DNA of 40,641 bases from Prolixibacteraceae bacterium (GCA_030602265.1 JAUWAB010000034.1:1-40641), one strand, 5' to 3'. Numbered from the stretch's first letter, positions 9,050 to 17,748 are shown. Made by a program: numbers and translations. Notes: generated by a model from the sequence alone, not told the origin.

Positions 9050-9063
9050 AGCATGTCAAAATG

Positions 9064-9071
9064 CAAAGTTA
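9064..9071 (-). promoter_or_regulatory. -7 box TAACTTTG before the kdpD-like gene
   Basis: On the minus strand this matches the Bacteroidota -7 consensus TAnnTTTG exactly. It lies in the 52-bp gap between trkH and the kinase gene and would give a very short leader of about 10 bases. The -33 region is weak. It suggests that the kinase pair can be transcribed apart from trkH. Confidence 0.4.
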
Positions 9072-9101
9072 GTCTTTATCTTTTCCTGTCATTAAGAATT
9101 T

Positions 9102-10553
9102 TTATTCTGTCCAGAACTTGCCACTGAAAAGGATAAGGATGGTGTAAATTTCAAGCCGTCCCAGAATCATCAGTACCGGGAGAATCAATTTGCCCGCTGT
9201 GGAAATGTGAGCGAAATTACCTGCCGGACCTACACTTCCGAGTCCAGGACCAATCCCTGCCATACATGTCGCCACTGAACTGCCGGCTTCTTCAGGCTTT
9301 AAACCGGTCAGCAGCATCAGGATCGTGCCGGCAACAAATATCAACAGGTATACCAGGATGAAGGTGAGTATTGAATTGTTGTTTTCATCACTGATTGATT
9401 TCTTGTTCAGTTTCATAGGGAGTATGGCGTTGGGCGAAAGCAGATGTCTGAAGGTCCGGCCTATATTTTTCAGAAGGATAACGTGTCGTGCCATCTTTAT
9501 TCCTCCTGCGGTTGATCCCGTACTTCCGCCAAGAAACATCGAAAAGAAGATGAGGATCCAGGCAATCTGCGGCCAAACCATATAATCGGCCGTTGCGAAT
9601 CCGGTACAGGTTATGATTGATATCACCTGGAAATACGCCTCCCTGAAGGACTCCTCAAAAGGTTTGTCCATCTGGAGGAATAACATAAAGGTTATGATTC
9701 CTCCAATAAAAAGGATGGCTGAAAAGTAAAGCCTGAGTTCGTCATTACATCTGATTTTTTTGAAATTTCCTTTTAGCAGGAAGTAGTGGATCACAAAGCT
9801 TGTACCCGCCAGAAGCATGAATATCATAATAATATACTGTATGTACGGAGAATATCCGCTGATGCTCGTGTTTTTTGGCGAAAATCCTCCGGTTGCCACT
9901 GTCCCGAAGGAATGGCAAACGCTATCAAACAAGCTCATGTTGCCTAAAAGAAGCAAGACTGTTTCGGCTGCCGTTAATCCGATATATATCAGAAGTAAAC
10001 GAATGCCTACTGCCTGTATTTTAGGTTGGATCTTTTCCTGCAGGGAAGATTCAAGTGTGAATAAATGGTAGCCCCCAATCTGCAGGGTAGGCATGACTAA
10101 GATAACGAGGACAATAATACCGATTCCGCCAATCCAGTGGGTCAGGCTACGCCAGAAGAGTATTGATTTTGGAAGGACTTCAATATTGGTAAGGATGGAT
10201 GCGCCTGTGGTGGTAAATCCTGAGACTGATTCGAAGAAGGCATCGGTAAAGGTGGGTATGGCTCCGGAAATTATATAGGGTAAACTTCCTGTAAGGCTGA
10301 TAAGTAACCATGAAAGGGTGACTGTTATATAGGCATCTTTTCTCTGGAGAGTTGCTTCCTGGTCAATTTGTCTGCCCAGAGGAAACAATATTCCTGCACC
10401 AAACAGGGAAATGGTAACAGTTATCAGGAAAGGGATCGTACTTTCTCCATAGAGTAATGCGATCCCGGCACAAGCAAGGAGGGAAGCAGCAATGATAAAC
10501 AGAATACGGCTTATCACCTTTGCTACAATCCGCAGATTTAAAACGTCAAACAT
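9102..10553 (-). CDS. trkH: TrkH/KtrB-type potassium uptake channel subunit
   Basis: Integral membrane K+ translocating subunit of 483 residues. The four pore-loop filters are visible in order: FTTTGAS, TVATGGFS, ITCTGFATADY, and a last loop within VATCMAGIGPGLGSVGP. Hydrophobic segments fill the rest. TrkH normally needs the cytoplasmic NAD-binding partner TrkA; no trkA is adjacent, so it must be elsewhere or absent. The gene is followed by the KdpD/KdpE-like pair, which suggests that this two-component system has been recruited to Trk-type rather than Kdp-type uptake. The start ATG at 10553 is preceded by a weak -7-like CAACTTTG on the minus strand (10574-10581). Confidence 0.94.
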   Translation of the reverse strand: MFDVLNLRIVAKVISRILFIIAASLLACAGIALLYGESTIPFLITVTISLFGAGILFPLGRQIDQEATLQRKDAYITVTLSWLLISLTGSLPYIISGAIPTFTDAFFESVSGFTTTGASILTNIEVLPKSILFWRSLTHWIGGIGIIVLVILVMPTLQIGGYHLFTLESSLQEKIQPKIQAVGIRLLLIYIGLTAAETVLLLLGNMSLFDSVCHSFGTVATGGFSPKNTSISGYSPYIQYIIMIFMLLAGTSFVIHYFLLKGNFKKIRCNDELRLYFSAILFIGGIITFMLFLQMDKPFEESFREAYFQVISIITCTGFATADYMVWPQIAWILIFFSMFLGGSTGSTAGGIKMARHVILLKNIGRTFRHLLSPNAILPMKLNKKSISDENNNSILTFILVYLLIFVAGTILMLLTGLKPEEAGSSVATCMAGIGPGLGSVGPAGNFAHISTAGKLILPVLMILGRLEIYTILILFSGKFWTE

Positions 10554-10707
10554 TGTCGCGTTGAATTACACGACAAAGTTGGTCCCGAATCTGTAAAGAC
10601 CGTATAAAGAAATTCAGCCAGGATATAAAGATTTTATAAACTCAGTCCTTTGATTCAAAATCCACCGCTCACTGTTCAGCGTGCTGGGTTAGTGGTGAAT
10701 CCCCGCT

Positions 10708-10737
10708 TGGCTACCCATATGCCGCTCCTATCGGAGC
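10708..10737 (+). repeat. Dispersed motif TGGCTACCCATAT plus hairpin, copy 2
   Basis: The same 13-mer as at 6593 (10708-10720), then 3 bases, then the stem-loop GCTCC-TATC-GGAGC (10724-10737). Compared with copy 1, the second stem pair is C-G instead of A-T, so pairing is kept while the sequence differs. A 7-bp inverted repeat, CGTGCTG (10680-10686) and CAGCACG (10749-10755), encloses this copy. Confidence 0.75.
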
Positions 10738-10760
10738 AAAACGCCGGTCAGCACGTTTTA

Positions 10761-10832
10761 CCGATTACCGATTACCGCTTACCGATTACCGTTTACTGAT
10801 TACCAGATACCGATTACCGGTTTCCACTCACC
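10761..10832 (+). repeat. Heptamer array B (CCGATTA), about 10 units
   Basis: Ten consecutive 7-bp units, mostly CCGATTA with variants CCGCTTA, CCGTTTA and CTGATTA, ending CCGGTTT-CCACTCA-CC. The terminal CCGGTTTCC...ACTCACC is shared with array A except for five extra bases there. On the minus strand it encodes the last residues (V-S-G-N-R) and the TAA stop of the FAD oxidoreductase gene. Confidence 0.85.
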
Positions 10833-12334
10833 GTCCTGAACTTCCTCCCATCCTCCCTGCAGATCATCTGCGTCAGCTTCCGGCCCGACATTACTCCGGT
10901 GGGCAGTCCGCCACCCGGTTCGACCCACTGTCCGCACATATAGAATTTTTTAAGCCCCGGAATTGTCTTGGGCATGGGTTTCATGATGGTACCCGCATTT
11001 TCCGGGGTAATCAGCCACCCCTCAAAACTTCCTTTCCAGTTGCCGGTGTAACGCTCGAATGTCAGAGGTGTGGCTACATCGGTCATTTCTACATTCTTTG
11101 ATATCCCAGGATAATACGCTTCCAGCAGTCCTGTTACCGCACGGGCAACCGCCTCCTTGGCTGCCTCATAGGTGGATTTCTCTTCCGACAGATTCTTCCA
11201 ATAGTCGTAATCAGCATGCATCATTACGGTCAGCGTGGTTTTTCCCTCAGGCGCCATAGACTTGTCGTGGTTGAAAATGTGGACCCACAAAAATTCCCGG
11301 ACGGATCCCCCGATGGTTACCGGTTCTTTCAGCATGTGGCAGGTTCCTGAAATGGAATGCGGTATGTTGTCGAAAGTGTGGTTTACCCCTAATCCGATAA
11401 AAAGCAGCGACGGAAAACGCGGCCATTTTTCATAGGGTTTAAAAGTCTGTTCATCTCCGTATTTACCGTCTAACATGCCGAACAGGGTGGAATGCCCGTC
11501 GCCTGCTGAAATGACCCTGTCTGCCAGGTATTCATTCCCGTCAGCCAGTCTTACGCCGGTAACCTGGTGGTTATCGGTCAGGATCTTTTCCACCCGGCAA
11601 TTATAATGTAACGTTCCCCCCAGGCTTTTATAGCGGGCAGCCATGGCTTCCGACATAGGCATTGACCCGCCCAGCGGATAACCGGCATTTTTGTTATGCA
11701 GGTAGGCAAAGGTGAAAAGCATAAAGAACATGGAAAATTCAGGCATCCAGATATGCCGGAAAGCCTGTGCAAGCATTGGATCTTTAAAATGGCCGGCAAA
11801 TTCTTCCGCGGTGGTGTTCATCCAGCGCTTCCATCTTTTTCCGTTGAGAAGGAAAGAAGCACCCATGTTTAAGCCGTTTTTCCATTTTTTCAGCAGTGGT
11901 TCATTCAGCGACGGATTGTCAAAGGGCAGGCACATTTTTACTCCGTCGATGAAGTCCCTTATGGGCTCAGCATCTTGTGGCGAAAACTCCAGCAGGTGCT
12001 TCTCCAGTCTGTCCAGGTCGGTGTAAAAGATCAGCTTCCGGCCTCCCTGGTCTTCAAAGCGCATATACTCATCCATGTTGATGATCTTCAGCCCCTGGGC
12101 TATGCCCACTTCCTCCCAGAAATCGTGCATCCGGCTGGCCGGGTTGGACCCCACCAGCCAGTGAATACAACCGTCGATGGTATAACCCTTTCTTTTCCAA
12201 GAAGTACAGAGTCCTCCGGGCTTGTCGTGCATTTCGAAGATCCGGGTATTGTATCCGTTCATTTGGGCGTATATTCCGGCAGCCATGCCGGCAAATCCAC
12301 CACCGATGATGATTATGGAATTGTCTGGTTTCAT
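10814..12334 (-). CDS. CrtI/phytoene-desaturase-like FAD-dependent oxidoreductase
   Basis: FAD/NAD(P)-binding amine-oxidase-fold protein of 506 residues. The dinucleotide-binding motif IIIIGGGFAGMAAGIYAQ sits at the N-terminus, followed by FEMHDKPGGLCTSW and DGCIHWLVG. The C-terminal FAD-binding block is YMCGQWVEPGGGLPTGVMSGRK. This architecture is shared by phytoene desaturases, carotenoid isomerases (CrtISO) and retinol saturase-like enzymes. No phytoene synthase or other carotenoid gene lies nearby, so the substrate is unknown; a lipid or isoprenoid is likely. The last five codons and the stop lie within heptamer array B, which suggests that the original C-terminus was altered by the repeat. 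Confidence 0.82.
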   Translation of the reverse strand: MKPDNSIIIIGGGFAGMAAGIYAQMNGYNTRIFEMHDKPGGLCTSWKRKGYTIDGCIHWLVGSNPASRMHDFWEEVGIAQGLKIINMDEYMRFEDQGGRKLIFYTDLDRLEKHLLEFSPQDAEPIRDFIDGVKMCLPFDNPSLNEPLLKKWKNGLNMGASFLLNGKRWKRWMNTTAEEFAGHFKDPMLAQAFRHIWMPEFSMFFMLFTFAYLHNKNAGYPLGGSMPMSEAMAARYKSLGGTLHYNCRVEKILTDNHQVTGVRLADGNEYLADRVISAGDGHSTLFGMLDGKYGDEQTFKPYEKWPRFPSLLFIGLGVNHTFDNIPHSISGTCHMLKEPVTIGGSVREFLWVHIFNHDKSMAPEGKTTLTVMMHADYDYWKNLSEEKSTYEAAKEAVARAVTGLLEAYYPGISKNVEMTDVATPLTFERYTGNWKGSFEGWLITPENAGTIMKPMPKTIPGLKKFYMCGQWVEPGGGLPTGVMSGRKLTQMICREDGRKFRTVSGNR

Positions 12335-12444
12335 ATTTGACAGCTATGAGAATTCTTCCTGTTTCTTTTGTGGCAGAAATCCTTGCTTCCTCCTGGCCAA
12401 AAAATTCTTCTTCGTGCTTTGGAGCCTTTGTGGCCAAAAATACC

Positions 12445-14331
12445 TTACTGCCCTTCCACCACCAGATGCTTATCCAGGAAGGTGATCATCGCCCTATAGA
12501 AATCAAACCGGTTTTCTTCGTTTCCGAAACCATGTCCTTCATTGTCCTTTACCATATATTCGACATCAATCCCGCGTGCCTTCAGGGCAGCTACGATCTG
12601 ATCCGATTCATCCTTGTTCACCCTCGGGTCGTTGGCACCCTGCGCAACAAAAAGCGGTGCGGTGATTTTATCCACATGGAACACCGGGGAGACTTCCGCC
12701 AACATCAGGCTGTCCTTTTCCGGATGACCTACCATTTCATACAGCATGTCGAGCATCGGTTTCCAGTAGGGAGGTATGGTTTTCATGAAGGTGAACATAT
12801 TTGCTACACCCACATAATCCACCCCGGCTGCATACAACTCAGGTGTGAAGGTCAGTCCTGCGAGCGTGGCATATCCTCCATAGCTGCCGCCATAAATGGC
12901 AATTCTTTTCGGGTCTGCAATCCCCTGGTCGATAAGCCATAAAACTCCGTCTGAAATGTCATCCTGCATAGTTCGGCCCCACTGTTTGAAGGAGGCTTCC
13001 CAGAAAGCTTTCCCGAAGCCGGTTGAACCCCGGAAATTCATTTGCAGTACAGCATAGCCGTTATTGGCCAGAAATTGTACTTCAGGATTGAAACCCCAGT
13101 AGTCGCGGGCCCACGGACCGCCGTGCGGATTGATCACCACAGGCAGGTTTTCAGGTTTATAACCTTTTGGCAAGGTCAGGTAACCCTGGATAGTCAGGCC
13201 ATCCCTTGATGTATAGGAAATTGGCTTCATCTCGCACAGGTCATTCTCATTGAGCCACGGACTCAGCTCTGCCAGTTTCGTAAGTTCTTTGCTGTTTTTG
13301 TCGAAGAAGTAATAGGCACCCCTGCTCCGGTCACTGTACGTTCGGATCATGAATTTATCCTCAGCCTTGTTGTAGCTGCCTTTGGCAACCTGATAACCAG
13401 GCAGTTTTACTTCGAGATCCCTCTTCATGGCCTCGGCCTCCGGGTCAAAGAAATGTTCCTTTTCCTTATCGGTTGTCCAGGAAACCGAGAGGAGTTTCTT
13501 GTCCTTTCGGGAATAGTCCACACCTTCGATGTCGGCTTCCCCGGTCTCGAAGAGTATTTCCTTTTCCATACCGTTGGCCACGTCGAAAATGACCAGAGCG
13601 GTCTTGTCGCGCCCCAGATTCGATAAGGCATACACCATTTTGTTGTCGAAGGTGAACAAGGCAGGGGAGATAGACTCCCTGAAGCTGGTTGTAAGTACCG
13701 GTCTGAATACTTCCTCTTCTGTATCGCGGTACAATATGGTGTTGTTGACGCCGTCAGTCGTGATCGCGAGTCTGAGCTTTCCATCATGGTCGGTCATCCA
13801 GCCGACTATATTCCCCGGATTTTCAGCCAGCATGGTCATCTCCCCGGTGAAAACATTGAGCCGGTAAGGATCGAAAACGGTAGGGTCCCGGCGGTTAAGA
13901 CCGATGATAACTTCCTGCTCATCGTCTTTCAGGTCATCAATGAATATGGTCCGTACTTTTTCAAAAACGGTCAGTCCTTTGAGGTCTGTTCCGTCGGGAT
14001 TAACACCGTAAAGATGGAAATTTTCATCACCGCCGGTATCTTTCAGGAAAAGGATGCGATTATCTCCTTTCCAGAGGTAACCGGCAATGTCCCTTTCCGT
14101 TTCGGAAGTTATTCTTACAGCAGTATCTTCACCGATTTTCTGTATAAATACGTTCAGTCTGGTTTCCCAGGGAGCCAGATAAGAAAAGTACTCTCCGTTG
14201 GGAGACAGTCTGAAAGCGGTCTTCTCCGGATTTCGGAAAAAATCTTCCAATGGAATGAGCGGAGCTTTTTCCATTTTGGGTGCGCATCCAATCAGGAGGG
14301 TTAGCAGCATGAGGTAAAATGATTTTTTCAT
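12445..14331 (-). CDS. S9 (prolyl oligopeptidase-family) peptidase lipoprotein
   Basis: Secreted serine peptidase of the S9 family, probably S9C-like acylaminoacyl/dipeptidyl peptidase type. I place the start at 14331 (MKKSFYLMLLTLLIGC), which gives a clean lipoprotein signal with Cys16; a longer frame to 14385 adds 18 residues with no signal character. The N-terminal ~350 residues form a beta-propeller (repeated RITSET.., DGTDLKGLT, NVFTGEMTML). The alpha/beta-hydrolase domain contains NPHGGPWARD, the nucleophile S483 in GGSYGGY, D568 in GANDPRV and H600 in NEGHGF, a complete triad. Likely role: trimming peptides in the periplasm or at the surface. A TTTGTAAATTGT sequence upstream may be a weak promoter. 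Confidence 0.92.
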   Translation of the reverse strand: MKKSFYLMLLTLLIGCAPKMEKAPLIPLEDFFRNPEKTAFRLSPNGEYFSYLAPWETRLNVFIQKIGEDTAVRITSETERDIAGYLWKGDNRILFLKDTGGDENFHLYGVNPDGTDLKGLTVFEKVRTIFIDDLKDDEQEVIIGLNRRDPTVFDPYRLNVFTGEMTMLAENPGNIVGWMTDHDGKLRLAITTDGVNNTILYRDTEEEVFRPVLTTSFRESISPALFTFDNKMVYALSNLGRDKTALVIFDVANGMEKEILFETGEADIEGVDYSRKDKKLLSVSWTTDKEKEHFFDPEAEAMKRDLEVKLPGYQVAKGSYNKAEDKFMIRTYSDRSRGAYYFFDKNSKELTKLAELSPWLNENDLCEMKPISYTSRDGLTIQGYLTLPKGYKPENLPVVINPHGGPWARDYWGFNPEVQFLANNGYAVLQMNFRGSTGFGKAFWEASFKQWGRTMQDDISDGVLWLIDQGIADPKRIAIYGGSYGGYATLAGLTFTPELYAAGVDYVGVANMFTFMKTIPPYWKPMLDMLYEMVGHPEKDSLMLAEVSPVFHVDKITAPLFVAQGANDPRVNKDESDQIVAALKARGIDVEYMVKDNEGHGFGNEENRFDFYRAMITFLDKHLVVEGQ

Positions 14332-14479
14332 AGTTTGTTTTTTAGAATAGTACAATTTACAAAAAAATGATGAGCCGGACATCATAATTTTGTTATTAAT
14401 TATCTGTAAACAAGAGGGATAATAAATTACAGAGAGGCCGTTGTTTTTATGGTCGAGTAATTTCCCTTCCGGATAATTA

Positions 14480-15175
14480 TTAAATTGTTTTCATCCGGAT
14501 ATTACGCAGAGCAGCGGTAGTTCTCCAGGAGGCAATTCCAAAGGGCTTTGAAAGGCCTACTTCAGGGCGGATACTTAAAGAGCGGCCTTCACGGTCAAAA
14601 TCTACGACCTGTTCATCATCTATCCAGGCTTCGATTTTTTCCGGGGTAACCCTGAGCCGGATTTTGTACCAGGTGTCGGAATCGAACCCCCTGTATAGTG
14701 TAGTCTCGTTTTCAGAGGCGTCCAGCCCGTCAATACTGCTGAGCCCGACAATCGCACCGCTCCAGCCGCCAACGATCAGGGAGCAGAAAGAATCATTGAC
14801 CGGGAATGTCATTCCGCAGAAAAAGTCGTTTCCGCTGACTCTTTTTGCTTCAAGCGCAACCTCATAATTGATGGTTGGGAACTCTTTCGAATAGGTAATC
14901 CCGGTGATGGCATCGCCCATCTCCAGGTAAATACTGCCGGATGAAACATAAACCGGCCCCTGTGGCCCGAAGTTGGTGATTTCCCAGCCATTCAGCGACT
15001 GCCCGTCGAAAAGGGTGGTCCAGCCCGGAATTTCGGTAACCGTCAGCTTCTGTTCACTTGTCTGTTTCGTTGACTTGTTGGTGCATCCTGCAATCAGCAG
15101 TAGTATAACCGACCATATCGCCATATGGCCTGACCGATAAATCGTTCTTTTGCTGTTCATCATGTTCAGATTCAT
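14480..15175 (-). CDS. DUF1080-like (3-keto-disaccharide hydrolase domain) lipoprotein
   Basis: Exported protein of 231 residues with a jelly-roll (concanavalin-like) domain of the DUF1080/PF06439 type. The opening WTTLFDGQSLNGWE is the usual first strand of that family. SDTWYKIRLRVTPEKIEAWIDDEQVVDFD is the typical late block. The lipobox LLLIAGC places Cys31 as the lipidated residue, counting from the ATG at 15175; ATGs at 15163 and 15160 are alternative starts. Some family members act on 3-keto-glycosides; others only bind sugars. No oxidoreductase partner for a 3-keto pathway is next to it, so the function is open. Confidence 0.72.
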   Translation of the reverse strand: MNLNMMNSKRTIYRSGHMAIWSVILLLIAGCTNKSTKQTSEQKLTVTEIPGWTTLFDGQSLNGWEITNFGPQGPVYVSSGSIYLEMGDAITGITYSKEFPTINYEVALEAKRVSGNDFFCGMTFPVNDSFCSLIVGGWSGAIVGLSSIDGLDASENETTLYRGFDSDTWYKIRLRVTPEKIEAWIDDEQVVDFDREGRSLSIRPEVGLSKPFGIASWRTTAALRNIRMKTI

Positions 15176-15218
15176 ATGCTTTATTTGTCTGAAAACTCAA
15201 TTTCAGAACAAATTAAAT

Positions 15219-15226
15219 CAAAATTA
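15219..15226 (-). promoter_or_regulatory. -7 box TAATTTTG before the DUF1080-like gene
   Basis: Exact match to TAnnTTTG on the minus strand, about 45 bases upstream of the first ATG at 15175. No clear -33 element is visible. Confidence 0.45.
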
Positions 15227-15301
15227 CCGGCACATCGGATGTTTTCCAGGTAAAAGACTTATGGATATCAGGTGTTTTTCTGATTGAACCTGTAAGACGA
15301 T

Positions 15302-16063
15302 CTATTTTTCGGTTATCTTCCTGAAGTCTTCATCTGCCCAGAGGGTTTTGAAGTCTTCATCCTGCCGGGCATTTTCCTTCAGCCGGGGCATTTTTTCACA
15401 CGCTGATTTAAGGTCGGTCAGGGCGTGTTCCTTATCTCCCGTAAGGCTGTAGATACAAGCCCGGTTATACAGGATGTAGGGGTGATCAGGTGCAAGTTCG
15501 ACTCCTTTGTTCATAGCGGCAAGCGCTTCGTCGTACCTTTTCAGGTGTGCCAGCGATGAGGCCTTCATCCCCCAGACGTCAAAACGCGACGGATCGAGGC
15601 TGGTGGCTTTGTCGAATGCCTGAAACGCCTCCTCATGCCTGTTGAGTGCACTCAGCATCTGTCCTTTCCCGATGTAATTCACGGCGGTGTCCGGTTGCAG
15701 CTGTATCAGGCCTTCAAAACCAGCTAATGCTTCTTCTGTCTTGCCATACTCAGCCTGAATAAATGTCCTGAAGAACATGATCCCGGTATTGTCCGGATAT
15801 AGCCTGCCAAGTGAATCCAACTGGACAAGAGCCTGTAGTTCCCCGTCGGGCACCCTTTTCATGTTGGCTATCAGCCAGTACTGCACAGCCATCTTGTTAT
15901 GGGGCTGGGTCTGCATTAATTTGCCAAGAATGGCCGAGGCTTCTTCCTTATGGCCTTCCATAAGAAGTTGCTGTGCCTTGTTCAATTCATCCGCATCCTG
16001 TGCGCACACCAGCTGGCTGGCCATAGCTAAAGTGAGGATAAGCAATGTAATCAGGTTTTTCAT
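15302..16063 (-). CDS. Exported tetratricopeptide repeat protein
   Basis: Periplasmic TPR protein of 253 residues. MKNLITLLILTLAMASQLVCAQ is a Sec signal peptide. At least four TPR-like helix pairs follow, for example AEYGKTEEALAGFEGLIQLQPD, LNRHEEAFQAFDKATSLDPS, LKRYDEALAAMNKGVELAPD and TGDKEHALTDLKSACEK. The end DEDFKTLWADEDFRKI is common in Bacteroidota TPR proteins. TPRs hold protein partners; which partner is not evident here. It stands alone, upstream of the DUF1080-like gene on the same strand. Confidence 0.88.
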   Translation of the reverse strand: MKNLITLLILTLAMASQLVCAQDADELNKAQQLLMEGHKEEASAILGKLMQTQPHNKMAVQYWLIANMKRVPDGELQALVQLDSLGRLYPDNTGIMFFRTFIQAEYGKTEEALAGFEGLIQLQPDTAVNYIGKGQMLSALNRHEEAFQAFDKATSLDPSRFDVWGMKASSLAHLKRYDEALAAMNKGVELAPDHPYILYNRACIYSLTGDKEHALTDLKSACEKMPRLKENARQDEDFKTLWADEDFRKITEK

Positions 16064-16088
16064 AATGAGTATTATTATATGTCTATAT

Positions 16089-16119
16089 TAAAGGTACGAC
16101 ATTCAGAATCTTTTGTCAA
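16089..16119 (-). promoter_or_regulatory. Promoter of the TPR gene
   Basis: On the minus strand a TTG -33 element (16117-16119) is followed after 20 bases by TACCTTTA (16089-16096), close to the TAnnTTTG -7 consensus. Spacing is as expected for Bacteroidota housekeeping promoters. It lies 26 bases upstream of the ATG. Confidence 0.6.
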
Positions 16120-16266
16120 TAGACATAATGGTCATTTTAATATTGAGTTTTTCGAACCATGCTGAGGGATCTGTTGGGGGACTTATTCCGTCAGAAAAAA
16201 TCGGATACTTTATCCCTCTCCCCGCTTATTTTTAATAGTTTCGCAATACTAAATTATTGCTGAAAA

Positions 16267-17649
16267 ATGCAGATGCTCTGGACCGGAAAACAAGTATCGA
16301 TTCTGGCTGTGGTGGCCACTACATCGTTTATGGGGACTTTTCTTATTTCCTCGGTAAATATTGCCTTGCCGGCCATTGAGAAAAGCTTCGGGCTCAACGC
16401 CGTCACGCTCAGTTGGGTAGTCACGGCATTTCTGCTTTCAACGGCCATGTTCCTTTTACCTTTCGGGCGCTGGGGAGATCTGACCGGGATCAGAAGGTTA
16501 TATAAGACAGGTGTCATTCTTTTCACACTCTCTTCCCTGGCCTGCGGACTGGCTGTTTCGGGTAACTGGCTGATTATCTTCCGCTTTATTCAGGGAATCG
16601 GGGCTGCCTGCAGCAGTACTGCCGGGCCTGCCATCCTGGTTTCCTCATTTTCACCACAGCACAGAGGCAGGGTCCTTGGATTTTCGGTTTCTGCAGTTTA
16701 CCTGGGACTTGCTTTTGGACCGTTCGCCGGCGGATATATCACCCAATTTCTGGGATGGCGTTCTATCTTTTATATCTCTGCAGTATTGGGACTTATAACC
16801 ACCACCATTGCGTTCAGGTTTTTAGGGAAGGATGAAGCCTACTCCGGTGCGGAAAGCAAAATTGACCTGAAAGGAACGCTTTTTTATATGGCCGGGCTGG
16901 TCACCCTGGTTTTTGGTTCTTCCAGGATCCCATCATTGGCGGGATGGTCGGTGATGGCCCTGGGCATTCTTTCCCTGCTTACTTTCTGGTTTCTTGAAAG
17001 CAGGTCTGGACACCCGGTTTTTGATACAAAACTGTTCACCCAAAACCGTCTGTTTGCCTTCTCTAACCTGGCAGCGCTGGTCAACTACAGTGCCACTTTT
17101 GCCATTGTGTTTCTGCTCAGCCTGTACCTTCAGAAGATCATGGGGATGTCGCCCCGCAGCGCAGGGACAATCCTTATTGCCCAGCCGGCTGTAATGGCCA
17201 TCTTTTCTCCCATAGCCGGAAGGCTCTCCGACAGGATTCAGCCGCGGATTCTTACTACACTGGGAATGAGTATGTGTACGATTGCCCTTGCCGCATTTGC
17301 ATTCCTTTCGGAATCCACCCCTGTGTGGCTTATCGTCGTTTTGTTGTTATGGGTTGGACTGGGTTTTGCCCTGTTTTCATCACCCAACATGAATACCATC
17401 ATGAGCGCGGTGAACCGCACCCAATACGGGCTGGCATCAGGCACTTCCGCTACCATGAGAGTGGTTGGCCAAATCGTCAGCATGACCATCGCCACCCTGT
17501 TTTTCGCAGCATTTCTGGGTAGCCAGTCCGTAGAAACGGTACCCCCACACCTGTTTGTCAGTGCAGTCCGATGGGGTTTTCTGACGTTCAGCCTGGTCAG
17601 TCTTACAGGAATATACTACTCCTATAACAGGGGACAGATTAAACGGTAA
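16267..17649 (+). CDS. MFS transporter, DHA2 (EmrB/QacA-like) family
   Basis: Integral membrane efflux permease of 460 residues, predicted to have about 14 membrane helices. The first helix block TSFMGTFLISSVNIALPAIEKSFG is typical of DHA2 drug:H+ antiporters. Motif A appears as GRWGDLTGIRRLY, and motif C as VYLGLAFGPFAGGYI, where a GP in helix 5 marks exporters. Probable role is export of a toxic or amphiphilic compound; the substrate cannot be read. No membrane-fusion (EmrA) partner or regulator is adjacent, so it probably works alone across the inner membrane. Confidence 0.9.
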   Translation: MQMLWTGKQVSILAVVATTSFMGTFLISSVNIALPAIEKSFGLNAVTLSWVVTAFLLSTAMFLLPFGRWGDLTGIRRLYKTGVILFTLSSLACGLAVSGNWLIIFRFIQGIGAACSSTAGPAILVSSFSPQHRGRVLGFSVSAVYLGLAFGPFAGGYITQFLGWRSIFYISAVLGLITTTIAFRFLGKDEAYSGAESKIDLKGTLFYMAGLVTLVFGSSRIPSLAGWSVMALGILSLLTFWFLESRSGHPVFDTKLFTQNRLFAFSNLAALVNYSATFAIVFLLSLYLQKIMGMSPRSAGTILIAQPAVMAIFSPIAGRLSDRIQPRILTTLGMSMCTIALAAFAFLSESTPVWLIVVLLLWVGLGFALFSSPNMNTIMSAVNRTQYGLASGTSATMRVVGQIVSMTIATLFFAAFLGSQSVETVPPHLFVSAVRWGFLTFSLVSLTGIYYSYNRGQIKR

Positions 17650-17658
17650 AAATGCAAT

Positions 17659-17684
17659 GGATTCCGGTATATATGCCGGATTCC
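17659..17684 (+). terminator. Weak hairpin after the MFS gene
   Basis: GGATTCCGG and CCGGATTCC pair over 9 bp with one mismatch around a TATATATG loop, 10 bases after the MFS stop. There is no good T-run after it, so termination is uncertain. Confidence 0.3.
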
Positions 17685-17748
17685 TGACCATCAGTATTAT
17701 AAAACAAAAAGAGCTGCATTGTCATGACTGCAACCCTTTCATTTTCAG

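Noticed and set aside
10814-12334. Part of a carotenoid pathway
   Set aside because: The gene is CrtI-like, but no phytoene synthase, cyclase or other carotenoid gene is in the window, so only the enzyme fold is claimed.
14332-14385. Upstream extension of the S9 peptidase
   Set aside because: It would bury the lipoprotein signal; the ATG at 14331 gives a clean signal with a lipobox.
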